Shown: positions 9,831 to 17,691 of the stretch, piece after piece
Layout of the letters: every line of letters begins with the position of its first letter
Position numbering within the stretch: the first letter of the stretch is position 1
Origin: CAZXEJ01 sp964639895
GTDB taxonomy: Bacteria > Desulfobacterota_D > UBA1144 > Nemesobacterales > JADFKM01
NCBI GenBank assembly: GCA_964639895.1
Contig: CAZXEJ010000003.1
Span: forward strand, 1-64,000
Length of the DNA stretch: 64,000 nt
Reading direction: 5' to 3'
Notes under the pieces: model-generated
The model's input: the letters and a program-made list of their open reading frames with translations, nothing else
The model's database searches: none
What the model was told of the DNA's origin: nothing
Program-made: the position numbers and the translations under genes

Positions 9831-10520
9831 GTGAAGCACGACGACGAAAGGCGTAAGGCTGAGCTGCTGAGCCGCTACGGCCGTCTGGCCCCGCGCTACG
9901 ACAGCCTGCTGGGCAGGTGGCGTGTGTTGGGCTACAACGAGTGGGCCTACAGGCGGAGGGCCGTCGAGAGGCTGGGGCTGCGCCCCGGAGATACGGTGGT
10001 GGAGCTGGGTTGCGGTACGGGCGTCAACTTCCCGCTGCTGCTCGAGAAGGTTGGGCCGAGGGGAAGGGTCATAGGGGTGGATATGAGCGGTGAGATGCTT
10101 CGAGTGGCCGCCCGTCGCGCGCGCAACCAGGGGTGGGGCAACGTAGAGCTCATAGAGAGCGATATCGCCGAGCTCGTCCCCTACCCGAGGGCGCGCGCCT
10201 ATCTCTCGACCTTCGCCCTCGCGCTCGTGCCCCGTTACGAGAAGGTCGTCGCTGAGGCCGCGCGCGCATTGAGCGAGGACGGTGCTATGGTGGTGCTCGA
10301 TTACAAGGTGCCCTCCGGGCCACTCTCCCTGCTCAGGCCGCTACTTGTGCTGCTGCTCAGCCCCTACGGCTGGACGGCCGAGGCGGCCGGGCGCCGGCCG
10401 TGGCTCGCCATGGAGAGGTGGTTCGGCGAGGTCGGCGTCGAAGAGATGTTCGGGGGATTCGTATACCTGGCCCGCGCCGCCCGCCCGCGGCGGGACGCCG
10501 CCGAGGAGGTGAAACCATGA
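9831..10520 (+). CDS. Class I SAM-dependent methyltransferase
   Basis: 229 aa with GTG start. Motif I (VVELGCGTGVNF, about residues 55-66) and the acidic end of beta-2 (VIGVDMSGEML) define a class I Rossmann methyltransferase of the UbiE/phospholipid-methyltransferase type. The substrate is not evident. The C-terminus has a hydrophobic stretch (SLLRPLLVLLLSPYG) compatible with membrane association. It lies between the cupredoxin and the copper ATPase, and its stop overlaps the copB start by ATGA, so it is part of the copper operon. A link to lipid or quinone methylation under metal stress is speculation. Confidence 0.85.
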   Translation: MKHDDERRKAELLSRYGRLAPRYDSLLGRWRVLGYNEWAYRRRAVERLGLRPGDTVVELGCGTGVNFPLLLEKVGPRGRVIGVDMSGEMLRVAARRARNQGWGNVELIESDIAELVPYPRARAYLSTFALALVPRYEKVVAEAARALSEDGAMVVLDYKVPSGPLSLLRPLLVLLLSPYGWTAEAAGRRPWLAMERWFGEVGVEEMFGGFVYLARAARPRRDAAEEVKP

Positions 10521-12547
10521 CGCATCACGACCACACCCACCACGCGGGGCATCACCCGCACGAGGGCCACCCGCCCGGTAAGGAAGCTCCCCACCACGAC
10601 CACCACGCCCACATGATAGCCGACTTCAAGCGCCGTTTCTTGGTATCGCTCCTGGTCACCATCCCCATACTCCTGCTCTCGCCCATGCTGCAGACGCTCG
10701 TGGGACTGCGCGAGAGGCTGCGTTTCGCCGGAGACGAATACGTGCTTCTGGCACTCTCGTCGTTCGTATTCTTCTACGGCGGCTGGCCGTTCCTGGCCGG
10801 GTTCGTGCGCGAGATGAGGAGCCGAAGGCCGGGCATGATGACCCTCATAGCACTGGCCGTCTCGGTGGCCTACTTCTACTCGGCGGCCGTCGTCCTCGGC
10901 CTCGAGGGGAAGGTGTTCTTCTGGGAGCTCGCGACCCTTATAGACATCATGCTGCTTGGCCACTGGGTGGAGATGAAGTCGGTGCTCGGCGCCTCGCGCG
11001 CCCTGGACGAGATAGCCAAGCTCATGCCCTCGGATGCGCACAAGGTGCTCGACGACGGCTCGGTGGTGGACGTACCGATCGCCGAGCTCCGGATAGGGGA
11101 CCGAGTGCTCGTGAGGCCGGGCGAGAAGGTACCAGCCGACGGCGTTGTGATCGAGGGCGAGAGCTCCGTGGACGAGGCGCTTCTTACGGGAGAATCGGTC
11201 CCGGTGTCGAAGTCGGCGGGCGACGAGGTGATAGGCGGTGCCATAAACGGCGAAGGGTCGCTGGTGGTAGAGGTGCAGAAGACCGGCGAGAGCTCGTTCC
11301 TTGCCCAGATACGCGACCTCGTCAGGACAGCCCAGGAGAGCAAATCCAGGACGCAGCTCCTTGCCGACCGGGCGGCGCTGTGGCTTACCATAGTAGCCAT
11401 CGGCGCAGGAGGGGCGACGCTCCTGTGGTGGCTGGAGTTTGCGCACAAGGATCTGGCCTTCGCCCTCGAGCGGACGGTCACGGTGATGGTCATAACCTGC
11501 CCGCACGCGCTCGGCCTCGCCATCCCCCTGGTGGTGGCCGTCTCCACGGCGCTTGCGGCGCGTCACGGCTTGCTCATACGCAACCGCACGGCGTTCGAGG
11601 CCGCCCGCGACGTAGACGCCGTCATCTTCGACAAGACCGGCACCCTGACGCGCGGCGAGTTTGGCGTCACGGACACGGTTGTAGCGGGCAATGCGGTGGG
11701 AAGGGACGAGATGTTGCGGCTTGCTGCGGCCCTGGAGAGGAACTCCGAGCACCCCATCGCGCGCGCCATAGCCTCGGTCGTCGAGACCGACTACAGGGTC
11801 GAGGATTTCAAGGCCATCCCCGGCAAGGGGGCGCGCGGCACCGTCGAGGGCAGGGAGGTGGAGGTCGTAAGCCCGGGCTATCTCAAGGAGAGGAATATCG
11901 AGGTTGGAAGCGCCGCGGCCGAGGTGGAGAGGTTGAGCGAACAGGGCAAGACCGTGGTCTTCGTCATAGTGGACGGCGTGCTCGCAGGAGCGATAGCGTT
12001 GGCCGACCAGGTGCGGCCAGAGTCCCGCGAGGCGGTGCGCAGGCTCAAGGAACGGGGTATCAAGTGCATGATGCTCACGGGCGACAACAGGCGCGTGGCC
12101 GCTTGGGTGGCCGAGGAGATAGGTCTGGACGAGTACTTCGCCGAGGTGTTGCCCGGCGAGAAGGCGGCCAAGGTGAAGGAGGTCAAGAGCCGCGGCCTGG
12201 TGGTGGCCATGGTGGGCGACGGGGTGAACGACGCCCCGGCTCTGGCCGAGGCCGACGTAGGGATAGCGATCGGTGCCGGTACCGTCGTAGCAATGGAGAC
12301 GGCCGACGTGGTGCTGGTGCGCTCGAACCCCTTGGACGTGGTATCGATCGTTGAGCTTGCGCGCAGGACGTATGCGAAGATGGTGCAGAACCTGGCCTGG
12401 GCTACCGGCTACAACGTGGTGGCCATACCGCTTGCGGCGGGCGCCCTCTATGGGGCGGGGGTGTTGCTGAGCCCCGCGGCCGGAGCGGTGCTTATGTCGC
12501 TGAGCACCGTGATCGTGGCCGTCAATGCAAAGCGTCTTACTTTCTGA
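10517..12547 (+). CDS. copB: Copper-translocating P-type ATPase, CopB type (P1B, CPH motif)
   Basis: 676 aa heavy-metal P1B ATPase of the inner membrane. The first 32 residues are a His-rich cytoplasmic tail (MTHHDHTHHAGHHPHEGH) with no CxxC HMA domain. The TM6 metal site is CPH (C328-P329-H330), the CopB-subtype signature, as opposed to CPC in CopA. The phosphorylated Asp is D372 in DKTGTLTRG, and the GDGVNDAPAL hinge is near 567. GGAGG lies 7 bases before the ATG at 10517; longer in-frame extensions inside the methyltransferase are rejected. It exports copper ions from the cytoplasm, complementing the Cus-like envelope pump. Confidence 0.95.
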   Translation: MTHHDHTHHAGHHPHEGHPPGKEAPHHDHHAHMIADFKRRFLVSLLVTIPILLLSPMLQTLVGLRERLRFAGDEYVLLALSSFVFFYGGWPFLAGFVREMRSRRPGMMTLIALAVSVAYFYSAAVVLGLEGKVFFWELATLIDIMLLGHWVEMKSVLGASRALDEIAKLMPSDAHKVLDDGSVVDVPIAELRIGDRVLVRPGEKVPADGVVIEGESSVDEALLTGESVPVSKSAGDEVIGGAINGEGSLVVEVQKTGESSFLAQIRDLVRTAQESKSRTQLLADRAALWLTIVAIGAGGATLLWWLEFAHKDLAFALERTVTVMVITCPHALGLAIPLVVAVSTALAARHGLLIRNRTAFEAARDVDAVIFDKTGTLTRGEFGVTDTVVAGNAVGRDEMLRLAAALERNSEHPIARAIASVVETDYRVEDFKAIPGKGARGTVEGREVEVVSPGYLKERNIEVGSAAAEVERLSEQGKTVVFVIVDGVLAGAIALADQVRPESREAVRRLKERGIKCMMLTGDNRRVAAWVAEEIGLDEYFAEVLPGEKAAKVKEVKSRGLVVAMVGDGVNDAPALAEADVGIAIGAGTVVAMETADVVLVRSNPLDVVSIVELARRTYAKMVQNLAWATGYNVVAIPLAAGALYGAGVLLSPAAGAVLMSLSTVIVAVNAKRLTF

Positions 12548-13064
12548 GACCCTGAGACCGCGCCGCCCCCCCGCACGTGGCCATGCGGTGAGTGCGGGAT
12601 CCATGGCCGACCCGTGCCGCTTGGTTGCGGCCGTCGAGCCGGCGGGAGGAGTGATGGACCCTGTGCGAGCCGGGCGGGGATACACCGTCCACCCTCAGGC
12701 TCGGCTACAGGAACGCAGGGGGTGGTGGGGGACACACCCTTTAGTAGGGCGCACGGCGCTTGGACTTGCGCTCTCTGGCCGGCGGGAGCCGTGAGGGCGG
12801 AGCAATGGTTGCTTTCCACGGGCGGCATATAGGGCTTCTCATACCTAACTCGATACGGAGCAAACTTGCCCTTTCACCGCGCGGTGAAGTCCTCCACCGT
12901 CCGGCCACGTGTGCGCCGTACTGCACGCCTAGGGTGGAGTACCTTACACCCCTGCGGCCGTTGCCCCGCATGCTTCGGATCCCTCATGTGCCTGGAGTGT
13001 TGGGGCGGGGTCGGCGTTGCGGGTTGCATCCCTCCCGGGACCGGTGTCCTGCGGGCCGGAGGGG
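12548..13064. other. Non-coding stretch after the copper operon
   Basis: About 520 bases. No ORF with protein-like composition, no tRNA and no obvious intrinsic terminator (no hairpin followed by a T run). Confidence 0.45.
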
Positions 13065-13094
13065 TTGTAATGTGCGCCCCTCTGCGGTTATCCT
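13065..13094 (+). promoter_or_regulatory. Possible promoter for the small ORF at 13134
   Basis: TTGTAA (13065-13070), 18 bases, TATCCT (13089-13094), placed 40 bases before the ATG. Both boxes match the sigma-70 consensus only partly. Confidence 0.35.
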
Positions 13095-13133
13095 AATTGG
13101 CCGGACCATACGGAGAAGAACGGTGCAGAGGAC

Positions 13134-13400
13134 ATGAGCAAGGAGAAGATAAAGAGCCATCTCACGTTGCGCTACGGCAGCTATCCCGGCCGTCCCCTTC
13201 CGGAGGATCTCATTGAAGAGGCGCTCGCCTTCGTGCCCGACCGGCTGGCCGACAGGTTCAGCGTCCTCTACATCCAGAGCCCGAGCGACTGGCAACGGGT
13301 CGCGGCCGAGGTGGGCGAAGCCGTAGAGCTCTGGAACGAAGGCCTGAAATGTGAGGGCACTCTACGCCTCCTCAGGGTGATCGTCGAGGCGTGCTCCTAG
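13134..13400 (+). CDS. Small protein of unknown function
   Basis: 88 aa with no family recognised. Soluble, mixed alpha/beta composition (RPLPEDLIEEALAFVPDRLADRF, VAAEVGEAVELWNEGLKCEG) with normal codon usage for the window. A possible promoter and an AGAGG ribosome site precede the ATG. It sits between the copper operon and a flippase gene without operon-like spacing to either. Confidence 0.6.
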   Translation: MSKEKIKSHLTLRYGSYPGRPLPEDLIEEALAFVPDRLADRFSVLYIQSPSDWQRVAAEVGEAVELWNEGLKCEGTLRLLRVIVEACS

Positions 13401-13703
13401 CCTGGGCCGCGGGACCGGCGGCTTGACACCGTCTTGCCCCCGCGTCTTGGGCTGTGGCGTACCCCTGGCTTCGCCGTACCGCCGGCCGCAGGCGGGCATC
13501 GGCCGCACCGCTTCTTGGGGGGGCCCTCGTGACGTGCCCCGTGCTCAAGAGGCGGCCGAAGCCCATTCGTCCCCTGCTCCCCCCTTGGTCCTCGGCTCCC
13601 CCGGTTTCCGCACACCTCGAGCGTTCGTTATTATTTAATGGTGCGCTCCGCAGCACGGCCTGCGGAAGGGCGGCCCCGCCGCCCCGCGCCGGGATCCTTT
13701 GCC
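13401..13703. other. Short non-coding gap before the flippase gene
   Basis: About 300 bases, C-rich on the + strand, ending in a small AT patch (TTATTATTTAATG near 13628-13640). An in-frame ATG at 13638 would add 22 Arg/Pro-rich residues to the flippase, which look non-coding. Confidence 0.4.
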
Positions 13704-15026
13704 ATGGTCTTCAAACGCGGCGTCACAGGGGCCCTATTCAGGAACGCCGGCTGGTTGTTCGGCGGCAAGACCGTAGCCGGCCTGTTCACGGCCCTCCTCA
13801 CCGTGGCGCTCGCCCGCTTCCTGGGTGCCACCGACTACGGCTTGCTCGTCCTCGCCGTAGCCTACGTCGATATCCTCAACGCCGTTCTCGACTGGCGCAT
13901 GTGGGAGACGGCCACCAAGTACGTGGGAATGTACTGGAGCCGCGGCGAGAAGGACAAAGCGCGGGCGATGGTCAAATTCTCTTACGTGGTCGACGTGTCC
14001 ACCGGGGTTGTGGCTTTCGCCGTCGCCGTGGCGACGGCGCCTTTGGCCGTGCACTACTTTCTCAAGACGTCGGGCTCGGAACAGTTCATCTATATTTATT
14101 CGGCAAGCCTCCTCATTGCCACTTCCAACCGCACCTCGGACGCTATCCTCCGCGTGTTCGATTCCTACCGCGCCATCGCCGTGGCCGGCTCCGTCACTCA
14201 CTTCGTGCGGCTGGCCCTGGTCTCAGGCGTGCTGGTGGCCGGCGGCGGTATAAAGGGGGTGTTGCTCTGCTACGTGGCCGCCGCATTCGCGGGGTTTGCC
14301 CTGCGTATCGTCTTCGTCTGGGGTGCCCTACGGCGGCACGGGCTCACCGGCTGGTGGAAGGCGCCGATGGGCCTCATCGGCGGCGAGTGGAAGGAGATCG
14401 TGTGGTTCATGGGCAACACTGGCCTTACGGGTACGCTCAAGATGCTGGACGACACCTACTTCGCCCCGCTCGTCCTGGGTTTGTTTGCCGGTAAGGAGGC
14501 GGCGGCCTACTACAAGGTGGCCCGAAGCGTGACCAAGGTGGCCGGCCGCATAATCGATTCCGTCTACGAGGCCATCTACCCCGAGCTCGTGCGCATGGCG
14601 GCCCGCGGCGCTGCGGACGAACTCCGTACGCTGGTGGTCGAATCGGTGAAGAGGCTGAGCCTGCTGCTGGTGCCGATGGCCGTCTTGGTGGTCGTCTTCG
14701 CCCGCCCCATTACGACCGGGGTGTTCGGCGCACAGTACGCTCCGGCGGCCGAGGTGCTGAGGGTTATAACGGTGGGGCTGTTGATCTACCAGCTCACCTA
14801 CTGGATAGGGCCCTCGTTTCTCGCCATGGGGAGGGCGGGGCTGAGAACCTATGTGTCGGCTGTCTCGACGGCGGCGTACCTGTTGCTGTTGGTTTCGCTC
14901 GTGCCGGCGATGTCCTACGTGGGAGCGGCATGGGCCTACGTTGGCTACGCGGTCGTAAGGGTGGCAGTCGCGGCCGGAGGGTTGGCGGCCTCCTACCGGG
15001 AGCTGGAGGCCCGCGGGCGCCGCTAG
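13704..15026 (+). CDS. Polysaccharide flippase (MATE/Wzx-like membrane protein)
   Basis: About 440 aa polytopic inner-membrane protein with 12 or more hydrophobic segments. The N-terminal pattern (FRNAGWLFGGKTVAGLFTALLTVALARFLGATDYGLLVLA) is characteristic of the polysaccharide biosynthesis/oligosaccharide flippase family, with a C-terminal flippase half (FARPITTGVFGAQYAPAAEVLRVITVGLLIYQLTYW). It probably flips lipid-linked glycans across the inner membrane. No glycosyltransferases lie alongside, so it is an isolated member. I chose the ATG at 13704 because the upstream extension lacks protein-like composition. Confidence 0.85.
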   Translation: MVFKRGVTGALFRNAGWLFGGKTVAGLFTALLTVALARFLGATDYGLLVLAVAYVDILNAVLDWRMWETATKYVGMYWSRGEKDKARAMVKFSYVVDVSTGVVAFAVAVATAPLAVHYFLKTSGSEQFIYIYSASLLIATSNRTSDAILRVFDSYRAIAVAGSVTHFVRLALVSGVLVAGGGIKGVLLCYVAAAFAGFALRIVFVWGALRRHGLTGWWKAPMGLIGGEWKEIVWFMGNTGLTGTLKMLDDTYFAPLVLGLFAGKEAAAYYKVARSVTKVAGRIIDSVYEAIYPELVRMAARGAADELRTLVVESVKRLSLLLVPMAVLVVVFARPITTGVFGAQYAPAAEVLRVITVGLLIYQLTYWIGPSFLAMGRAGLRTYVSAVSTAAYLLLLVSLVPAMSYVGAAWAYVGYAVVRVAVAAGGLAASYRELEARGRR

Positions 15027-15515
15027 CCGCACGAAGGGGATGTGGGGTCGGGGTGGCGGTGTAGGCAAGGTAAAGACGGCTATGAGCGTGGGATCTGCGG
15101 ATGGAGCCCATGCATGAGGCGGCGCGGACGGGAGGGTTCGGCGGGAGGTGTCATTCCGTTGACCCGGTGCCGTGTGGGCCTTACGGAGAGGGGCTGTCTC
15201 TGACTTGTATCGGCGTCCTCGTCACACGCCGTCGTGCTTGACCCGCCGGTTGGGTCGAAAGGAGAGGCGCCGGCGGGGAGGTCACGGCGTTGGGGCTGCA
15301 CTTGGGGGGAGCCACCCGCACTGCGTCACCTTGGGAAGCTGGTTCCTCCCTCGGCTGGCTACGGGGGAGAATGGCCCCGGCCGGCGGCGAAGGGACGGCG
15401 TTCCCTCCCGCGGCGACGGGAGCCCGCCCATGGGATGCACGGCCTGGGAGAGATGGGGTGCATATATGTGTGTGGCACGAGGGTGCCGCATGCTGGGTAG
15501 AATTATCTCTTTGCC
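15027..15515. other. Non-coding gap before the LhgO-like gene
   Basis: About 490 bases with only low-quality ORFs. A TAGAAT -10-like hexamer at 15499-15504 lies just 11 bases before the ATG at 15516, with no good -35 box. If it is used, the mRNA would be nearly leaderless. Confidence 0.4.
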
Positions 15516-16751
15516 ATGGAAGGGTGTGAGGTTCTCATAGTGGGCTGCGGAATAATCGGCCTTACGGTCGCCCGCGAGCTCGTAGCACGCGGCGCCGGTC
15601 GCGTGGTGCTGGTCGAGAAGGAGGCGCGTGCCGGTGCTCACGCGAGCGGCCGCAACAGCGGTGTTCTGCATGCCGGGGTCTACTATTCGCCGGGAACGCT
15701 CAAGGCGAGGTTCTGTGTAGAGGGCAACCGCCTACTAAAGGCGTATTGCAGGGAACGTGGCCTTGCACTTGACGGGTGTGGCAAGGTGATCGTGGCGAAA
15801 GACGGCTCCGAGGCCGAGCGCCTTGACGAGATACGCCGCAGGGCCGTGGCGGGGGGGGCGACCGTAAGGATGGTGGATGAAGCGGAGTTACGCCACATCG
15901 AGCCACATGCCCTCACTTGTGAGAGGGCACTCTATTGCCCAGAGACCGCCGTGGTCGAGCCGCGTCAGATAGTCGATTCCCTCGTCGCCGAGCTCAAGGC
16001 GACGGGCCGGGTCGAGGTGCGCTACGGAACGCGTTTCCTTGCCCCCGCGGGGGCTGGCACGGCCCGCCTCAGCTCTGGACGGATCGCCTACGACTATCTG
16101 GTCAACGCTGCTGGCGTCTACGCCGATGCCGTGGCGCACTCCTTCTCGGTGGGCCTCAACTACGCGATCGTCCCCTTCAAGGGCACGTACCGCCGCTTGA
16201 GCGACGCTGCGGCTCGTCTCGTCCGGGGCAACATCTATCCCGTCCCCGACCTGCGCAACCCCTTTCTCGGTGTGCACTTCACGCGCAGTATAAGCGGCGA
16301 CGTGTATGTGGGGCCCAACGCGCTGCCGGTGCTCGGCCGTGAGCACTACGGCCTGGTGAGAGGGGTTTCGGGCGAATCGCTTCTCATTGTATGGCGGAAC
16401 CTGCTTCTAGCCCTCTCGGATCCCGGCTACCGGGCTGCCGCCTTGGCAGAGGCCGCCAAGCTTTGGCCGGGCGCCCTGGTGCGGCAGCTGCGCCGTATGG
16501 TGCCGGCCTTGTCCTCGCACGACGTGCTGCCCTCGCCCAAGGCCGGTATAAGGGCGCAGCTGGTCGACCTTAGGAGCAGGAGGCTGGTGCACGATTTCGT
16601 CGTAATAAAGCGCGGCCGCACGGTGCACGTGTTGAACGCCGTATCACCGGCCTTTACGTGTTCGATGGCCTTCGCCCCCTGGGTGGCGGACGTGCTGGAG
16701 GACGATTCGGTCGCAAACGACGCTGAGCTCGCGCCGTCGTCCTCGTCCTGA
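15516..16751 (+). CDS. lhgO: FAD-dependent oxidoreductase, L-2-hydroxyglutarate oxidase-like (LhgO)
   Basis: 411 aa DAO-family flavoprotein. The N-terminal dinucleotide fold is VLIVGCGIIGLTVARELVARG with the acidic VLVEKE at the end of beta-2. It is followed by HASGRNSGVLHAGVYYSPGTLKARFC, the diagnostic stretch of LhgO/L2HGDH proteins. The catalytic domain (ALPVLGREHYG) and the C-terminal FAD contact complete a normal-length enzyme. It likely oxidises L-2-hydroxyglutarate to 2-oxoglutarate, passing electrons to the respiratory chain. It is monocistronic and followed by a strong hairpin. Confidence 0.88.
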   Translation: MEGCEVLIVGCGIIGLTVARELVARGAGRVVLVEKEARAGAHASGRNSGVLHAGVYYSPGTLKARFCVEGNRLLKAYCRERGLALDGCGKVIVAKDGSEAERLDEIRRRAVAGGATVRMVDEAELRHIEPHALTCERALYCPETAVVEPRQIVDSLVAELKATGRVEVRYGTRFLAPAGAGTARLSSGRIAYDYLVNAAGVYADAVAHSFSVGLNYAIVPFKGTYRRLSDAAARLVRGNIYPVPDLRNPFLGVHFTRSISGDVYVGPNALPVLGREHYGLVRGVSGESLLIVWRNLLLALSDPGYRAAALAEAAKLWPGALVRQLRRMVPALSSHDVLPSPKAGIRAQLVDLRSRRLVHDFVVIKRGRTVHVLNAVSPAFTCSMAFAPWVADVLEDDSVANDAELAPSSSS

Positions 16752-16845
16752 GGTGTCGGTGCCGAGGAGGCTTCCATGGTTAGGGAAGCGGTTGTAGGAG
16801 AGAAAGTCGGCTCGGTGTGGTGTCCGGGGTGTGTGGCGTCTCAGG

Positions 16846-16885
16846 GAGCGTGGCCGCCGCCCCCTCGCAAGCGGCGGCCACGCTC
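16846..16885 (+). terminator. Strong 15-bp hairpin downstream of lhgO
   Basis: Arm GAGCGTGGCCGCCGC (16846-16860), 10-base loop, then its exact reverse complement (16871-16885). It lies about 95 bases after the lhgO stop. No T tract follows directly, so it may be a factor-dependent terminator, an mRNA 3'-end stabiliser or a REP-like element rather than a classical intrinsic terminator. Confidence 0.6.
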
Positions 16886-17321
16886 AGGGCGCTTTGACGT
16901 CACGGTATCGTTTGCGGGGGGAGGAATAAAAAAGGACTGTCTCGCCTCTAGCTTCAAGACACCCCTTTCTTGTTTAAGGAGGATGGAAGTCATGTTAAGC
17001 TGGATTTTTAACTTACACTATCAAAATAAAGTAAACAGCTTAAGTTGTCAACCCCCTAGCCCGTTTTCTGCATTTGTCCCGGTGGTAGACGCTCCTCGGT
17101 ACCGGGGTAGCCTGTGATGGAAGACATCTTAACAATGGTTGACTGCGCCTGGCAGGGCCGGCCGTGCTCGGCGTAGACGTCTTTTTTCAACGTCCTCCAC
17201 TCGTGCAGGCGGGGGGTGGATGCAGCGCGCTGTGGCCTCGGGTTGGGGTGGGGGGCCGAGGATGGGGTTTCCTATCGGTGGTGCACATACCACTTGAGGA
17301 CACAGGGAGGGTCGGGTGCGG
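16886..17321. other. AT-rich intergenic island
   Basis: Unusually AT-rich for this window, especially 16915-17060. It contains AAGGAGG at about 16977 followed by ATG codons at 16984 and 16993, which open a 44-residue frame ending at 17117 (MLSWIFNLHYQNKVNSL at its start). It also has an 8-bp inverted repeat, TTAAGCTG (16995-17002) with CAGCTTAA (17036-17043), and a T6 run near 17181. This could be a leader peptide, a small RNA or transferred DNA. No gene is assigned. Confidence 0.4.
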
Positions 17322-17342
17322 TTGATAAGGAGTCCTTATCAA
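17322..17342. promoter_or_regulatory. Perfect palindromic operator candidate overlapping a promoter
   Basis: Left arm TTGATAAGGA (17322-17331), central G, right arm its exact reverse complement (17333-17342). The first six bases, TTGATA, double as a -35 box; TTAATC/TAATCT (17344-17350) at 16-17 bases would be the -10. It lies 68 bases before the start of the 93-aa gene. The layout is that of a repressor site occluding RNA polymerase. The sequence does not match Fur, FNR or LexA consensus as I know them. Confidence 0.6.
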
Positions 17343-17409
17343 GTTAATCTCATAATTGGATCCTGCTCCGCGTAGAGCGCCCAATCCCGCTTCCAGGCAG
17401 AGGTGACCA

Positions 17410-17691
17410 ATGGTCCAATACGGCAAGAAAGTCGATACGAACGAACACGGCATAGTTGACCCGTTCATGTTCAACATCAAGGCAGAAGAGTGCGATCTAA
17501 TCGAGCTTGCAGCTCGCAACACCGGTGTGGAAATAGAGATAAGGGACGAGGCCGTATCTCAAAGGGGCGAGCCGTTGGCGGGATACATAGCGGTCTACAG
17601 CAAGGGGCCCCAGGGGCCCGAACACGCGAGGTTCCTTACCGAGTACAGACGCCTGGTTTCGAAGAAGCAGAAGCGTTCCCATTGGAGGTAA
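17410..17691 (+). CDS. Small conserved-looking protein of unknown function
   Basis: 93 aa with no family recognised. Hydrophilic with a plausible alpha/beta core (FNIKAEECDLIELAARNTGVEIEIRDEAV, AGYIAVYSKGPQGPEHARFLTEYRRLV) and a basic C-terminus (SKKQKRSHWR) that might contact nucleic acid. It lies downstream of the palindromic promoter at 17322, so it is probably a regulated monocistronic gene. An AGAGG ribosome site is 5 bases before the ATG. Codon composition matches the real genes of the window. Confidence 0.7.
   Translation: MVQYGKKVDTNEHGIVDPFMFNIKAEECDLIELAARNTGVEIEIRDEAVSQRGEPLAGYIAVYSKGPQGPEHARFLTEYRRLVSKKQKRSHWR

Noticed and set aside
10364..12685. 773-codon open frame antisense to copB
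   Set aside because: Shadow frame; the + strand encodes a canonical P-type ATPase over the same bases.
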